Part shown: positions 17,154-26,660 of the stretch, in pieces | Numbering within the stretch: the first letter of the stretch is position 1 | How the letters are laid out: every line of letters begins with the position of its first letter | DNA from: Terrisporobacter othiniensis | GTDB taxonomy: Bacteria > Bacillota > Clostridia > Peptostreptococcales > Peptostreptococcaceae | NCBI RefSeq assembly: GCF_000808015.1 | Contig: NZ_JWHR01000068.1 | Coordinates: 1-64,000 of the forward strand | Direction of reading: 5' to 3' | Length of the DNA: 64,000 bases | Made by a program: the position numbers and the translations under genes | Notes under the pieces: generated by a model | The model's input: the letters and a program-made list of their open reading frames with translations, nothing else | What the model was told of the DNA's origin: nothing | Database searches by the model: none

Positions 17154-18392
17154 ATGAAAATAAAATTATCAAAAATAATATTAATAGTTTCAGTAGTAGG
17201 AACCATATTAGTTGGTATTTGTCTTGCTAATATATATAAAACAGATATAGTAGTAAACGATGTATATGGAGATAGAAAAGAGTTAGGAGATATGAATATC
17301 TTACTTCAAAAAACAGGAGGAGTATTTGAAACTGATGCAATTCTTGTAAACAAAAACGGTGAAAGTATAAATAAATTTGCTAAGCAAGGGAGTCAGCTTC
17401 TTAATTTAACTAAAGAAAATATAGATAATAGATATTTATTTCAATTTGAACATGATGGAAATCTTTTATTTGAAGATGAAATTACGGTAGGCATGGCTAA
17501 TGTGTCACCAAGTACAATTATTGATAATAAAGAAAAAATGGCTGCTAATATTGAGATAAAAGATAAGAAAAGTGGAAAAATAGAATCCTATGAAATTGAG
17601 GCAGGAGAGTCTATTAATACTAATAAAAATTATAGATATGATTCACTTCCTGTAAAAAAAGAAGGAGACATTCTTTATGTAGTAGTTATGTATTCATATT
17701 ATAATTATCCATCAGGTGAAGAATATGTGGATGATTCAAAATTACTATCTAAATATTGTGAAAGTACAAACTTAAGTTTATACAAATTAAATTTAGTTAA
17801 TAAAACTTCTAAATGTGTCATAAGTAAAGATTATGAAGACGGAAATTTAAATCTAAAAAAATCAGCTTTTAGTAATGAAAATAAATCATATTTTGTAGTT
17901 GATAAAAAAGATGATAAGTCAGATACATATGAAACTAATTTATTAGAGTTCGATATAAAAACAAAAGAAATAAACTTTATAAATTTAGGAACGAAAGATG
18001 ATTATATTACTAGAGCTTGTACTATTGAGAATGACGAAATATTATTAATATCTATGTCAACGGTTGATGGTTATATTAGTGACATCACTGAAGATGTAAA
18101 AGGTATTCTAGTTGATTTGAAAAATAGAAACTTAAAAAATACATATAAATTAGACATGAAATACGGTGAACAACCAGTTTATACAAATAGATTAAGAACA
18201 TACAATGGAAAGATATATGCAGTATCAGCAGGATATATTGATACAGATAAGTATGGACAAACTTATAGTTCGCCATATACTTTCTACGTATTCGATGAAA
18301 ATAATGGTGAAAAGCTTTATGAAGGAAATATAGAAATAAATTCTAATTATAGAGTAAATATGGGCATTGTTACGAATGATGAAATTGAGTAA
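17154..18392 (+). CDS. Membrane-anchored extracytoplasmic protein, unknown function
   Basis: 412 residues. One N-terminal hydrophobic segment (residues 9-27, ILIVSVVGTILVGICLANI) without a proper lipobox, so an anchor more likely than a lipoprotein. The rest is rich in Lys, Asp, Tyr and Asn and looks like repeated beta strands, with phrases such as LLEFDIKTKEINFINLG and LYKLNLVNKTSKC that recall beta-propeller blades. I do not recognise the family. RBS GGGAGG; fourth gene of the GntR-ABC operon, so it may be an accessory sensor or substrate-contact subunit. Confidence 0.7.
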   Translation: MKIKLSKIILIVSVVGTILVGICLANIYKTDIVVNDVYGDRKELGDMNILLQKTGGVFETDAILVNKNGESINKFAKQGSQLLNLTKENIDNRYLFQFEHDGNLLFEDEITVGMANVSPSTIIDNKEKMAANIEIKDKKSGKIESYEIEAGESINTNKNYRYDSLPVKKEGDILYVVVMYSYYNYPSGEEYVDDSKLLSKYCESTNLSLYKLNLVNKTSKCVISKDYEDGNLNLKKSAFSNENKSYFVVDKKDDKSDTYETNLLEFDIKTKEINFINLGTKDDYITRACTIENDEILLISMSTVDGYISDITEDVKGILVDLKNRNLKNTYKLDMKYGEQPVYTNRLRTYNGKIYAVSAGYIDTDKYGQTYSSPYTFYVFDENNGEKLYEGNIEINSNYRVNMGIVTNDEIE

Positions 18393-18403
18393 GGGGAAGG
18401 TTG

Positions 18404-19615
18404 ATGATAGAGAATAATTTTATAATAGTATCACTTATATCTATATTTATATGGATTATATTTAGAATAAGTATAATTATGAAGAATAAAAAAGTTAATA
18501 TATGTCGTGAAATTGTGTTACTTCTGTTTTATATATATTTCTTATGGTTGTTATTACTAACAATATTTAAAGGTGGATTTATAACACTAAGAAATCCATT
18601 TAAGGAATATATGTATAATGAATATGGGTTAATAGGAATAATTAACATTGTGCCAATTAAAGAGACAATAGTGACATTCATGCATAGTGAAGCAGGCGCA
18701 ATGAATTCTATGAGGAATGTAATTGGTAATATAATAGCATTTGTGCCACTAGGGTTCTTTATATCATTATTATTTGAAAAGTTTAATAACTATAAGAAAG
18801 TGTTGAAGGTAGGTTTTTTATCATCTTTAGCAATAGAAATAACTCAATTATTTGTAGGGTATAATGTTTGTGATATTGACGATATTATTTACAATACTTT
18901 AGGGGTTTTAGTTGGCTTCATATGTTTTAAAACGTTTGAAATGATTACAAGTAAGATTAATTTAAAAGAAAAAATAGATAAGATAAGAGATTTTGAAACT
19001 AATAACATATTTAAAAAAGTTATTAAAGGAATATTGATTGTTTCCGTAGTAATTTTAATATCATACATGTATGCTTTTTATGATCAGACTATGCCTAGTA
19101 ATCTTAATGATAAAGACATGGCAAAAGAAGCTTTCAATTGTAACATAGATGATATACTTCAAATTAAAGAATTTAATGAAAATAAGTTTTATTTAATCAG
19201 AAATGAGTTTGGAGTAGAAGTGAAGCAGATAAATAAATTTGTCATGGATAGATATGTAGATAGCCGCATGGGATATTCTTATATTGAAAATAATAAATAT
19301 GGTTATAGAGAAGAATGGATTTATGAAAATGTAAATAGTGCTAATGAAGATAATAAAATGTCTCCTATAATATATGGAAAGAATAAAAATGCAGATAAGA
19401 TTCTTATAAATATAAAAGGAGAGAAATTTGAGCAAAAAATAAATAAAAATGATTACTTCATGGTTATATATCCAGAAATGATTTCTTTTAATGAGATTGA
19501 ATTAAATCAAATATATAGTGACGAAAGTAATGAAAATATTATGAGTATAAAATTTTTAGATGATAATGGTAAAGAAATAAGTACTATAAATAATTTAGAT
19601 GAAATAGAAGGATAA
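18404..19615 (+). CDS. VanZ-domain membrane protein with extracytoplasmic C-terminal part
   Basis: 403 residues. The first 170 form a VanZ domain: several membrane segments, NIVPIKETI, RNVIGNIIAFVPLGFFISLLF, and SLAIEITQLFVGYNVCDIDDIIYNTLGVLVGF. Another membrane segment (about 205-222) leads to a hydrophilic domain of about 180 residues. I chose the ATG at 18404, 7 bases after AGGGG, over the TTG just before it. VanZ proteins are linked to resistance to teicoplanin-like or lipoglycopeptide agents. Its place at the end of the GntR-ABC operon fits a cell-envelope stress role. The C-terminal domain is unrecognised. Confidence 0.82.
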   Translation: MIENNFIIVSLISIFIWIIFRISIIMKNKKVNICREIVLLLFYIYFLWLLLLTIFKGGFITLRNPFKEYMYNEYGLIGIINIVPIKETIVTFMHSEAGAMNSMRNVIGNIIAFVPLGFFISLLFEKFNNYKKVLKVGFLSSLAIEITQLFVGYNVCDIDDIIYNTLGVLVGFICFKTFEMITSKINLKEKIDKIRDFETNNIFKKVIKGILIVSVVILISYMYAFYDQTMPSNLNDKDMAKEAFNCNIDDILQIKEFNENKFYLIRNEFGVEVKQINKFVMDRYVDSRMGYSYIENNKYGYREEWIYENVNSANEDNKMSPIIYGKNKNADKILINIKGEKFEQKINKNDYFMVIYPEMISFNEIELNQIYSDESNENIMSIKFLDDNGKEISTINNLDEIEG

Positions 19616-19646
19616 ATCCACATAAATAATATGTGGATTTTTTATT
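19614..19646 (+). terminator. Terminator of the GntR-ABC-VanZ operon
   Basis: AAATCCACAT (19614-19623) and ATGTGGATTT (19631-19640) then T-run; the stem overlaps the stop codon. Confidence 0.88.
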
Positions 19647-19685
19647 ATGATTATAGCTATAATTTACAAGTAAGGGGGGATTTTT

Positions 19686-20804
19686 TTGGAAATAACATAT
19701 TTAGATGAAATAATGAGGAATCACAGACATAATTTACACCAATTGGCTGAACTTTCTCATGTGGAATTTAACACAGCAAAATATATAAGGGATTATCTAG
19801 AAAAGCTAGGTGTAGAATACGATGTATATTTAGAAACAGCTACAGTAGGAATAATAAAGGGGAAAAATCCTCAAAAAACAATTGCGTTTAGAGCGGATAT
19901 AGACGCACTACCTAGTCCTAAAGGTGCGGAGCATTTATGCGGTCATGATGGACATATGAGTATATTGTTAGGATTAATAAAATATATAATTGATAATAAA
20001 GAAAAACTAAATGATAATATAGTATTTATATTCCAGCCAGCAGAAGAAGATACTGGTGGAGCTAAAAGATTAGTAGAAGCAGGAGTATTGAAAAAATATA
20101 AAGTTGATGAAATTTATGGACTTCATATACATCCTGATTTTGAAGAAGGATATGTGGGATGTAAAGCAGGATATTTAATGTCTCAAAATGGAGAACTTAA
20201 TATAGATATTATAGGTAAGGGAGGTCATGGGGCAATTCCTCAAAATGCAACAGATTCTATTCTTATAGGTTCTCATTTTGTAACAAGCCTTCAAAGTATA
20301 ATCTCAAGAAATATTGATCCAATGGAAGGTGCAGTTCTTACTATTGGGAAAATTTGTGGAGGAACTGCAAGAAATATTATAGCTGAACGTGTAAGATTAG
20401 AAGGGACGATGAGATGTTTTAATCCTGAAGTTTATGACACAATTATTACTCATATTGAAGAGTTTGCGAGGGGATTTGAGATATCTTATAACTGTCATGT
20501 GAATTTAGAATTTATAGGTGGATACTTGGCAGTAAATAATGATGAAAAACTATTTGAAGAATTTGTAGAAGCTATTGGAAAGGACAAAATAGCTAAAACA
20601 TCACCACTTATGATTTCAGAAGATTTCTCTTTTTATCAGAAGGAAGTGCCAGGCTTATTCTTTATGTTAGGTGCTAGAAATGAAGAAAAAGGGTATGTAA
20701 ATGGTCTTCATAATTTAAAATTTGATTTCAATGAAGATATATTAATGAATGGCTTAAATATATATAAATTATTATTAGAGTATAAAAATTCACTGGGTTC
20801 ATAG
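19686..20804 (+). CDS. M20D-family amidohydrolase (aminoacylase/HipO-like)
   Basis: 372 residues. Metal-site motifs of M20D peptidases are clear: FRADIDALP (68-76), Cys85 in HLCGHDGHM with HDGH at 87-90, QPAEEDTGGAKRLVEAG (about 119-135), and GGHGAIPQNATDSI in the dimerisation domain. The family hydrolyses N-acyl amino acids or small amide conjugates; the substrate is not predictable. The start is TTG, about 6 bases after a strong GGGGGGA; no ATG lies close to the RBS. It is a monocistronic gene by position. Confidence 0.88.
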   Translation: MEITYLDEIMRNHRHNLHQLAELSHVEFNTAKYIRDYLEKLGVEYDVYLETATVGIIKGKNPQKTIAFRADIDALPSPKGAEHLCGHDGHMSILLGLIKYIIDNKEKLNDNIVFIFQPAEEDTGGAKRLVEAGVLKKYKVDEIYGLHIHPDFEEGYVGCKAGYLMSQNGELNIDIIGKGGHGAIPQNATDSILIGSHFVTSLQSIISRNIDPMEGAVLTIGKICGGTARNIIAERVRLEGTMRCFNPEVYDTIITHIEEFARGFEISYNCHVNLEFIGGYLAVNNDEKLFEEFVEAIGKDKIAKTSPLMISEDFSFYQKEVPGLFFMLGARNEEKGYVNGLHNLKFDFNEDILMNGLNIYKLLLEYKNSLGS

Positions 20805-20856
20805 AGCCAACGAGTTGTTTTTATTTAGTTAATAAAATATACCCCCTTAGTTTATT

Positions 20857-20887
20857 TGTATAAATTTTTGTCTATATGACAAAACTA
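20857..20887 (+). promoter_or_regulatory. Possible sigma-G promoter for the spore protein gene
   Basis: TGTATA (20857-20862), 17 bases, CAAAACTA (20880-20887) resembles the forespore sigma-G pattern TGAATA / CATACTA. The match is loose and rests partly on the gene's identity. Confidence 0.3.
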
Positions 20888-20911
20888 CAAAAAAAGAAGG
20901 GGTGTTTTTTT

Positions 20912-21181
20912 ATGAATAAAAATAAATTAACTGAAGAATTCATTTATAAATGCGAAAAGCAGAGAAAGAAAAATGAAAAGAAAGTAAAACCATTGACAAA
21001 AGATGATATAATGAAATATGAGATAGCTGAGGAGTTAGGATTACTAGATAAAGTTGATGAAAGAGGATGGGCAGGTCTTACTGCTAAGGAAGCTGGTCGA
21101 ATTGGTGGAATCCTCACATCACGCAAAAAACAATTAAAAAAGAAAGCTGAAGAAGAGGATAAAAAGGATGAATCAGTATAG
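20912..21181 (+). CDS. Small acid-soluble spore protein, alpha/beta type (SspF-like)
   Basis: 89 residues from the ATG at 20912, 8 bases after AGGGGTG. The core IMKYEIAEELGLLDKVDERGW (about 33-53) carries the KYEIA-E-G block that includes the germination-protease cleavage motif of alpha/beta SASPs, followed by LTAKEAGRIGGILTSRKKQ, which matches the second conserved block (ARxxGxxGG..VKR). Lysine-rich ends are longer than usual. Such proteins coat and protect DNA in the spore. The layout is closer to SspF than to SspA/B. It overlaps the start of the next gene by 14 bases, which is unusual because that gene should act in growing cells. Confidence 0.75.
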   Translation: MNKNKLTEEFIYKCEKQRKKNEKKVKPLTKDDIMKYEIAEELGLLDKVDERGWAGLTAKEAGRIGGILTSRKKQLKKKAEEEDKKDESV

Positions 21182-21914
21182 TGATTTTGCCTTTGTCTAT
21201 GATGAACTTATGAACGAAGTTGATTACGACAATTGGGTTAAATACATTGAAGATATAATAAAAAGTGAAAATGTTGAAGTACAAAATATATTAGAATTAG
21301 CTTGTGGTACAGGAAATTTAACTATACCACTTACTAAGAAAAACTATGACATAGCAGCCATAGATATTTCAGAAGAAATGTTACAAGTTGCTAGGGAAAA
21401 AGCAGAAAAAGAAAATGTTGAGTTAGTATTACTAGAACAAGATATAGTAGAACTTGATTTTGATGTACCTAACTTAGATTGTATCCTTTGTGGATGCGAT
21501 GGATTTAACTATATAACTTATGATGAAGATTTAGAAGGTGTATTTGTTAAATGTCATGAGTTACTAAAAGAAAATGGAATTTTCATATTTGATATAAGTT
21601 CTTATTACAAATTATCAAAAGTACTGGGAAACAACATGTATGGTGAAAACAGAGAAAATGTAGCTTATATGTGGCAAAACTATTTCGATGATTACGAAAA
21701 CTTAGTGGAAATGGACTTAGCATTCTTTGTCAGAGGTGAAGATGGTAGGTTTGATAAGTTTGAAGAAAATCACCTACAAAGAGCTTATAAAAATGAAGAA
21801 ATAATAGAATTACTAAAAAATGCAGGTTTTGATTATATTAAAACTTATGGAGATTTCAAATTAGAAGCTCCAAAAGAAGACAGCGAAAGAGTATTTTTTG
21901 TGTGTAAAAAATAA
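21168..21914 (+). CDS. Class I SAM-dependent methyltransferase
   Basis: 248 residues with motif I ILELACGTGNLTIPL (about 41-55), the acidic AAIDISEEML (about 64-73) and motif II/III LDCILCGCDGFNYI. The N-terminal YSDFAFVYDELMNEVDYDNWVKYI matches small clostridial and bacillary methyltransferases of the YqeM type. Substrate unknown. It starts inside the spore protein gene and is followed after 21 bases by hslO, so it can be co-transcribed with either. Confidence 0.88.
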   Translation: MNQYSDFAFVYDELMNEVDYDNWVKYIEDIIKSENVEVQNILELACGTGNLTIPLTKKNYDIAAIDISEEMLQVAREKAEKENVELVLLEQDIVELDFDVPNLDCILCGCDGFNYITYDEDLEGVFVKCHELLKENGIFIFDISSYYKLSKVLGNNMYGENRENVAYMWQNYFDDYENLVEMDLAFFVRGEDGRFDKFEENHLQRAYKNEEIIELLKNAGFDYIKTYGDFKLEAPKEDSERVFFVCKK

Positions 21915-21935
21915 CAACATAATGGAGGGAAAACA

Positions 21936-22820
21936 ATGAAGGATTACGTTATAAAAGCAACTAGTGGAAATGGACAAGTAAGAGCTTATGTTGGTATAAC
22001 TAAAAACTTAGTTCAAACTGCTAGAGATAATCACAATACAATAAAAGTTGCTACTGCAGCACTTGGAAGAACATTAACAGCTACAGCTATGATGGGTTTA
22101 ATGATGAAAAATGAGAAAGATGAATTAAGTGTAATCATAAAAGGTGGAGGACCTATAGGTACTATACTTACAACTGCTGACTCAAAAGGAAATGTTAAAG
22201 GTTATGTACAATACCCAGACTTAAATGGTGTGCAAGTTGAAGACTATCCAAATGGAAAATTAAATGTTGCTGGAGCAGTAGGAAAAGATGGATATGTTAA
22301 AGTAATAAAAGATTTAGGACTTAGAGAGCCTTATGTTGGTTCTTATCCATTAGTGAGCGGAGAAATAGCGGAAGACTTTACTCACTATTTTGCATTATCT
22401 GAGCAAACTCCATCAGTAGTTTCTTTAGGAGTTCTTACAACAGCAACAGAAGTTGAGCAAGCTGGAGGACTAATAGTTCAATTAATGCCAGATGCAACAG
22501 AAGAAACTATAGCTACTTTAGAGAAAAACGTAGCTAAATTAAAATCAATTACTACAATGTTAAGTGAAGGAATGACTCCAGATGACATACTAAATCTAGT
22601 GTTAGAAGGATTAGATCCAAAAATATTAGATATATGTGATGTTAAGTTTGACTGTAACTGCTCAAAGGATAGAATACAAAAGGTTTTAATATCATTAGGT
22701 AGAGAAACTTTAACTGAAATAATAGAAGAAGATAAGCAAGCTGAAATAAGTTGCCATTTCTGTAACAGTACTTATCACTATACTGAAGAAGAATTAAGAG
22801 AAATATTAAACGAAATGTAG
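21936..22820 (+). CDS. hslO: Redox-regulated chaperone Hsp33
   Basis: 294 residues, normal length. The C-terminal zinc switch has Cys240 and Cys242 (CNC) and Cys273 and Cys276 (CHFC), the CxC...CxxC arrangement. The zinc-bound form is inactive; disulfide formation under oxidative stress releases zinc and unfolds the linker to activate a holdase. The N-terminal core contains GGGPIGTILTTADSKGNVKGYV. RBS GGAGGG. A strong hairpin ends the transcript. Confidence 0.96.
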   Translation: MKDYVIKATSGNGQVRAYVGITKNLVQTARDNHNTIKVATAALGRTLTATAMMGLMMKNEKDELSVIIKGGGPIGTILTTADSKGNVKGYVQYPDLNGVQVEDYPNGKLNVAGAVGKDGYVKVIKDLGLREPYVGSYPLVSGEIAEDFTHYFALSEQTPSVVSLGVLTTATEVEQAGGLIVQLMPDATEETIATLEKNVAKLKSITTMLSEGMTPDDILNLVLEGLDPKILDICDVKFDCNCSKDRIQKVLISLGRETLTEIIEEDKQAEISCHFCNSTYHYTEEELREILNEM

Positions 22821-22831
22821 TTAATATATGC

Positions 22832-22864
22832 AAAAGAGTTGTCGTTAGACACCTCTTTTTTATT
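22832..22864 (+). terminator. Terminator of hslO
   Basis: AAAAGAGTTGTC (22832-22843) with GACACCTCTTTT (22848-22859), one mismatch, then T-run. Confidence 0.8.
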
Positions 22865-23041
22865 TTTGTAGAATAGCACTCCTGTAATTTTGGTGTACCA
22901 AATGGGTAGAATATTAATTAAAATAACCTTGTAGAAATAATCTATATTTGTAGTATAATCACTATTGTAAGAACCATATAATTTAAATCAAGGGAAAATT
23001 ATATACAGATAACAAAACAAATTATATTAAGGGGGATAAAT

Positions 23042-24211
23042 ATGAAATACAATTTTGACAAGAAAATAGATAGAAAAAATAATAACTCTACTAAATGGTC
23101 AGGTATGGAAGGTGGATTTATATCAAATGACTTACTACCATTTTGGATAGCAGATATGGATTTTGAAATATGTCCAAATATAAGTGAATCCATGAAAAAA
23201 GTCTTAGACCAAAATATATTTGGATATGTAAATACGGGGGAAAGTTATTTTGAAAGTGCGTGCAATTGGACAGAAAAAAGATACGGATATAGAATGAATC
23301 CAGAAACTTTAATACATACTTCAGGCGTGGTATTATCATTGGTTCTAGCAGTTGAATTATTGACATCAAAAGATGATAATATTATGATTAGTTCGCCAGC
23401 ATATCCTCCATTTTATGATTGTGTGTTAGACAATAGCAGAAAATTATTCTTAAATGAATTAATCATTAAAGACAATAAGTATGTAATTGATTTTGAAGAT
23501 TTTGAAAATCAAATAGTGGAAAATAATATAAAATGGTATATATTATGTAATCCGCATAATCCTACTGGAAGGGTGTGGGAAAAAGATGAGTTAAAGAGAA
23601 TAGCTGATATATGTTTAAAATATAATGTAAGGGTAATAAGCGATGAAGTATGGAGAGATTTAGTATTTAAAGATTATAAATTTACTCCTTTTGCATCTTT
23701 ATCAAAAGAAGTTGAAGAAATAACAATAACATGTTTCTCTGCAAGTAAAACATTTAATCTAGCTGGACTACAAGCATCATTTGTATCTATACCAAAAGAA
23801 AATGAGCGTGAAAAATTTAAAAAAGCACTGGGTAAATATCATATTGCAAGAAATAATTCTTTTAGTGTGGCAGCTGTAGAAACAGCTTTTAATGAAGGTG
23901 AAGAGTGGCTAAGTCAATTATTAGATTATCTAGAAGATAATTTAAATTATTTAAGTTATTTTATCCATGAAAATTTACCAAAGGTTAAGTTTGTAAGACC
24001 AGAAGGGACTTATGTGGTTTGGTTAGATTTTTCAGAGTATAAAGTAGAAGATATTAATTTGTATTTACAAGAACATGCTAAAGTTGCATTAAATAAAGGA
24101 GATGTTTTTGATAAAAACTGTAAAAACTTTGCAAGAATTAATATAGCTTGCCCAAGATATCAGCTAGAAGATGGTTTAAATAGAATAGAAAAGGCCTTAA
24201 ATAGATTATAA
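23042..24211 (+). CDS. MalY/PatB-type C-S lyase (cystathionine beta-lyase-like aminotransferase)
   Basis: 389 residues, fold type I PLP enzyme. Lys236 in SASKTFNLAG is the Schiff-base lysine. LPFWIADMDFE near the N-terminus and LCNPHNPTGRVW and ISDEVWRDL mid-protein are MalY/PatB marks. The family cleaves cystathionine or cysteine S-conjugates to ammonia, pyruvate and a thiol. RBS AAGGGGG is 7 bases before the ATG. It is followed, after a terminator, by an amino-acid ABC importer, a common pairing for sulfur amino acid use. Confidence 0.87.
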   Translation: MKYNFDKKIDRKNNNSTKWSGMEGGFISNDLLPFWIADMDFEICPNISESMKKVLDQNIFGYVNTGESYFESACNWTEKRYGYRMNPETLIHTSGVVLSLVLAVELLTSKDDNIMISSPAYPPFYDCVLDNSRKLFLNELIIKDNKYVIDFEDFENQIVENNIKWYILCNPHNPTGRVWEKDELKRIADICLKYNVRVISDEVWRDLVFKDYKFTPFASLSKEVEEITITCFSASKTFNLAGLQASFVSIPKENEREKFKKALGKYHIARNNSFSVAAVETAFNEGEEWLSQLLDYLEDNLNYLSYFIHENLPKVKFVRPEGTYVVWLDFSEYKVEDINLYLQEHAKVALNKGDVFDKNCKNFARINIACPRYQLEDGLNRIEKALNRL

Positions 24212-24217
24212 ATTATG

Positions 24218-24246
24218 AAAAAAGATGCTTAATGCATCTTTTTTTT
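24218..24246 (+). terminator. Terminator of the C-S lyase gene
   Basis: AAAAAAGATGC (24218-24228) with GCATCTTTTTT (24234-24244), T-run. Confidence 0.88.
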
Positions 24247-24401
24247 GTATTTAAAACTTATGTCAAAATTATACTATAAAAAAATGTAATAATTTGGTTG
24301 TATATATATAAAAACACAATAAGAAAGTAGTTTATAACTGTGATAGAATTAATTTGGAAAATGTTATCATAAAAATATTTAATCTTAAGGAGAGAAAAGA
24401 G

Positions 24402-25217
24402 ATGAGAATAACAAGCAAAAAAATTATTGCAATTTTATCATGTTTAATGATTGGGGCAACTATGTTAGTAGGGTGTAGTAGCTCAAATGAAAAATCAGAA
24501 GAAGAATCAAATTCTGATTCAAAAAACAAATTAATAGTAGGCGTTTCTACAGAATATTATCCATGGTGTTTTAAAGAAAATGACGAGAATAAAGGTTTTG
24601 AAGTTGATGTATGGAAAGAGATAGGAAAAAGAACAGAATATGATATAGAATTCCAAACAGCTAAATTCAGTGGATTAGTTGGTATGTTAGATGCTGAAAA
24701 GATAGATACAGTTGCACATCAAATGTCAACAACAGAAGAAAGAAGAGAAAAATATGATTTTACTGAAACATATGCTTACAGTAAATATAAATTTATAGTT
24801 CCAAAAGATAGCAAAATAAGCAAAATAGAAGATGTAAAAGGTATGAAAGTTGGATGTGTATTAGGTGGAAATGGTGAAAAAACTATAAAAGACCTTAATG
24901 AAAAATATGACTTAGATTTAGAAATAGTTACATATGATGGAGTTCCTATGGAACAAGATGTTGTAGATGGAAGAATAGATGTAGCGTGGTTATCAGAAGT
25001 AAAAGCAAAAACTACTATTGAACAAGGTAAGTTAGCTCTAAAAATAGCTGATATAGATACAGGTGTTTATGAGATAAATCAATATCCTTTTAGAAAAGAA
25101 GATGCGAGCAAAGAAAGAATAGAAAAAGTAAATGAAGCTATAATATCTATGCATGAAGATGGAACATTTAGTGAATTATCAGATAAATGGTTTGGTCTAG
25201 ATACAACTAAAGAATAA
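24402..25217 (+). CDS. Amino-acid ABC transporter substrate-binding lipoprotein
   Basis: 271 residues from the ATG at 24402, 8 bases after AAGGAGA. The lipobox LVGC places the lipid-modified Cys at residue 25, followed by a Ser/Glu-rich linker. The rest is a family 3 solute-binding domain: LIVGVSTEYYPWCFKENDENKGFEVDVW, then DAEKIDTVAHQMSTTEERREKYDFTETY. This is the polar amino acid or cystine class. With the MalY-type enzyme next door, cystine or a related sulfur compound is the best guess, not proven. Confidence 0.9.
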   Translation: MRITSKKIIAILSCLMIGATMLVGCSSSNEKSEEESNSDSKNKLIVGVSTEYYPWCFKENDENKGFEVDVWKEIGKRTEYDIEFQTAKFSGLVGMLDAEKIDTVAHQMSTTEERREKYDFTETYAYSKYKFIVPKDSKISKIEDVKGMKVGCVLGGNGEKTIKDLNEKYDLDLEIVTYDGVPMEQDVVDGRIDVAWLSEVKAKTTIEQGKLALKIADIDTGVYEINQYPFRKEDASKERIEKVNEAIISMHEDGTFSELSDKWFGLDTTKE

Positions 25218-25228
25218 AAGGTGAAAAA

Positions 25229-25897
25229 ATGCAAATATTTGATTTTGAGTTTATAGTAAACTTAATACCAATAATGATTAAATACCTTGGGGTAACTTTT
25301 AAAATGTCATTATTAGCATTAGTACTAGGAATTGTAGTAGCTATGATAATAGCCTTTATTGTAGATGCTGATATACCTGTGCTTAAGAGATTATCAAAAA
25401 TATATATATCTTTTTTTAGAGGAACTCCTTTGGTGGCTCAATTATTTTTTATATATTTTGGATTAATAAAAATAATTCCAGCACTTAAAGAGTTAAGTGC
25501 TTTTAATGCAGCAGTGATTGTATTAGGTCTTAATTCATCAGCATATTTTGCTGAAAGTTTAAGAGGAGCAATATCTTCAGTAGACAAAGGACAAGCTGAA
25601 GCATGTTATGCTTTTGGTATGACCTATATTCAGGCTATGGTAAGAGTTATTTTACCACAAGCTATTAGGGTTGCCATACCAGCTATGACAAACACTTTTG
25701 CAGATATTATAAAAGGATCTTCATTAGCTTTTACAATAGGTGTTACTGAAATAATGGCTACAGCTCAATCAGAAGCAGCTGCAACATATAAGTATTTAGA
25801 GGCATTTACTTGTGTAGTAATCATTTATTGGATTATAAATTTATTAGTTGTATATGTTCAAAATAAACTTGAGAAAAAGCTAAGTGAAGCATATTAA
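25229..25897 (+). CDS. Amino-acid ABC transporter permease
   Basis: 222 residues, five membrane segments. The EAA-like loop is SVDKGQAEACYAFGMTYIQAMVRVILPQAIRVAIPAMTN, and FFRGTPLVAQLFFIYFG is the HisM/GlnP-type signature. It sits 12 bases after the binding protein and 15 before the ATPase, one operon. Confidence 0.93.
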   Translation: MQIFDFEFIVNLIPIMIKYLGVTFKMSLLALVLGIVVAMIIAFIVDADIPVLKRLSKIYISFFRGTPLVAQLFFIYFGLIKIIPALKELSAFNAAVIVLGLNSSAYFAESLRGAISSVDKGQAEACYAFGMTYIQAMVRVILPQAIRVAIPAMTNTFADIIKGSSLAFTIGVTEIMATAQSEAAATYKYLEAFTCVVIIYWIINLLVVYVQNKLEKKLSEAY

Positions 25898-25911
25898 ATG
25901 GAGAAGTACTT

Positions 25912-26643
25912 ATGTTAAAAATAAATAATTTATGTAAAAATTTTGACCAAAATACGGTATTAAAGAATATTGATTTGGAAGTTAAGAAAGGTGAGGTTGT
26001 TGTTTTAATAGGACCATCAGGTACAGGAAAATCAACTTTACTAAGATGTATAAATATACTAGAAAAAGCTGATAGTGGAAGCTTAACTATAGGAGATTTA
26101 AATGTAGATTTGGCAGAGTTACATAAGAAAGATATATTGAAAATAAGAAGAAAAACAGCTATGGTTTTTCAAAATTATAATTTATTTAATAATAAAACCG
26201 TAATAGAAAACATAACTGAGCCATTAATTGTAGTAAAAAAAATGAATAAAGATAGTGCAAATAAAATAGCACTAGAGAAACTAAGATTGGTAGGAATAGA
26301 GGATAAAAAAGATCAGTATCCATCTAGACTATCTGGAGGGCAAAAGCAAAGAGTTGCAATAGCAAGGGCTTTAGCTGTAGATCCAGAAGTTATACTAATG
26401 GATGAGCCAACTTCAGCACTTGATCCAGAATTAGTTGGGGAGGTTTTAGATGTTATAAGATCTTTAGCAAAAGCTCATATGACTATGATAATAGTAAGTC
26501 ATGAGATGAAATTTGCTAGGGAAATAGCAGATAGAATTATATTTATGGAAAATGGTGTTATAGAAGAACAAGGAAGCCCAGCAGAACTATTTAGGGAAAA
26601 TAAGAATACACGTATAAATCAATTTGCGAAAGTAATAGTATAA
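25912..26643 (+). CDS. Amino-acid ABC transporter ATP-binding protein
   Basis: 243 residues. Walker A GPSGTGKST (about 33-41), Q-loop QNYNLFNN, signature LSGGQKQR, Walker B VILMDEPTSALDPE and switch His in IIVSHEMKFA are all intact. GlnQ-type. Energises import with the preceding permease and binding lipoprotein. Confidence 0.95.
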   Translation: MLKINNLCKNFDQNTVLKNIDLEVKKGEVVVLIGPSGTGKSTLLRCINILEKADSGSLTIGDLNVDLAELHKKDILKIRRKTAMVFQNYNLFNNKTVIENITEPLIVVKKMNKDSANKIALEKLRLVGIEDKKDQYPSRLSGGQKQRVAIARALAVDPEVILMDEPTSALDPELVGEVLDVIRSLAKAHMTMIIVSHEMKFAREIADRIIFMENGVIEEQGSPAELFRENKNTRINQFAKVIV

Positions 26644-26660
26644 AAGTAATTTTAATTAAG

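Noticed and set aside
22889-22902. TTTGGTGTACCAAA palindrome after hslO
   Set aside because: Short, AT-rich and just behind a terminator; no clear link to the downstream promoter.
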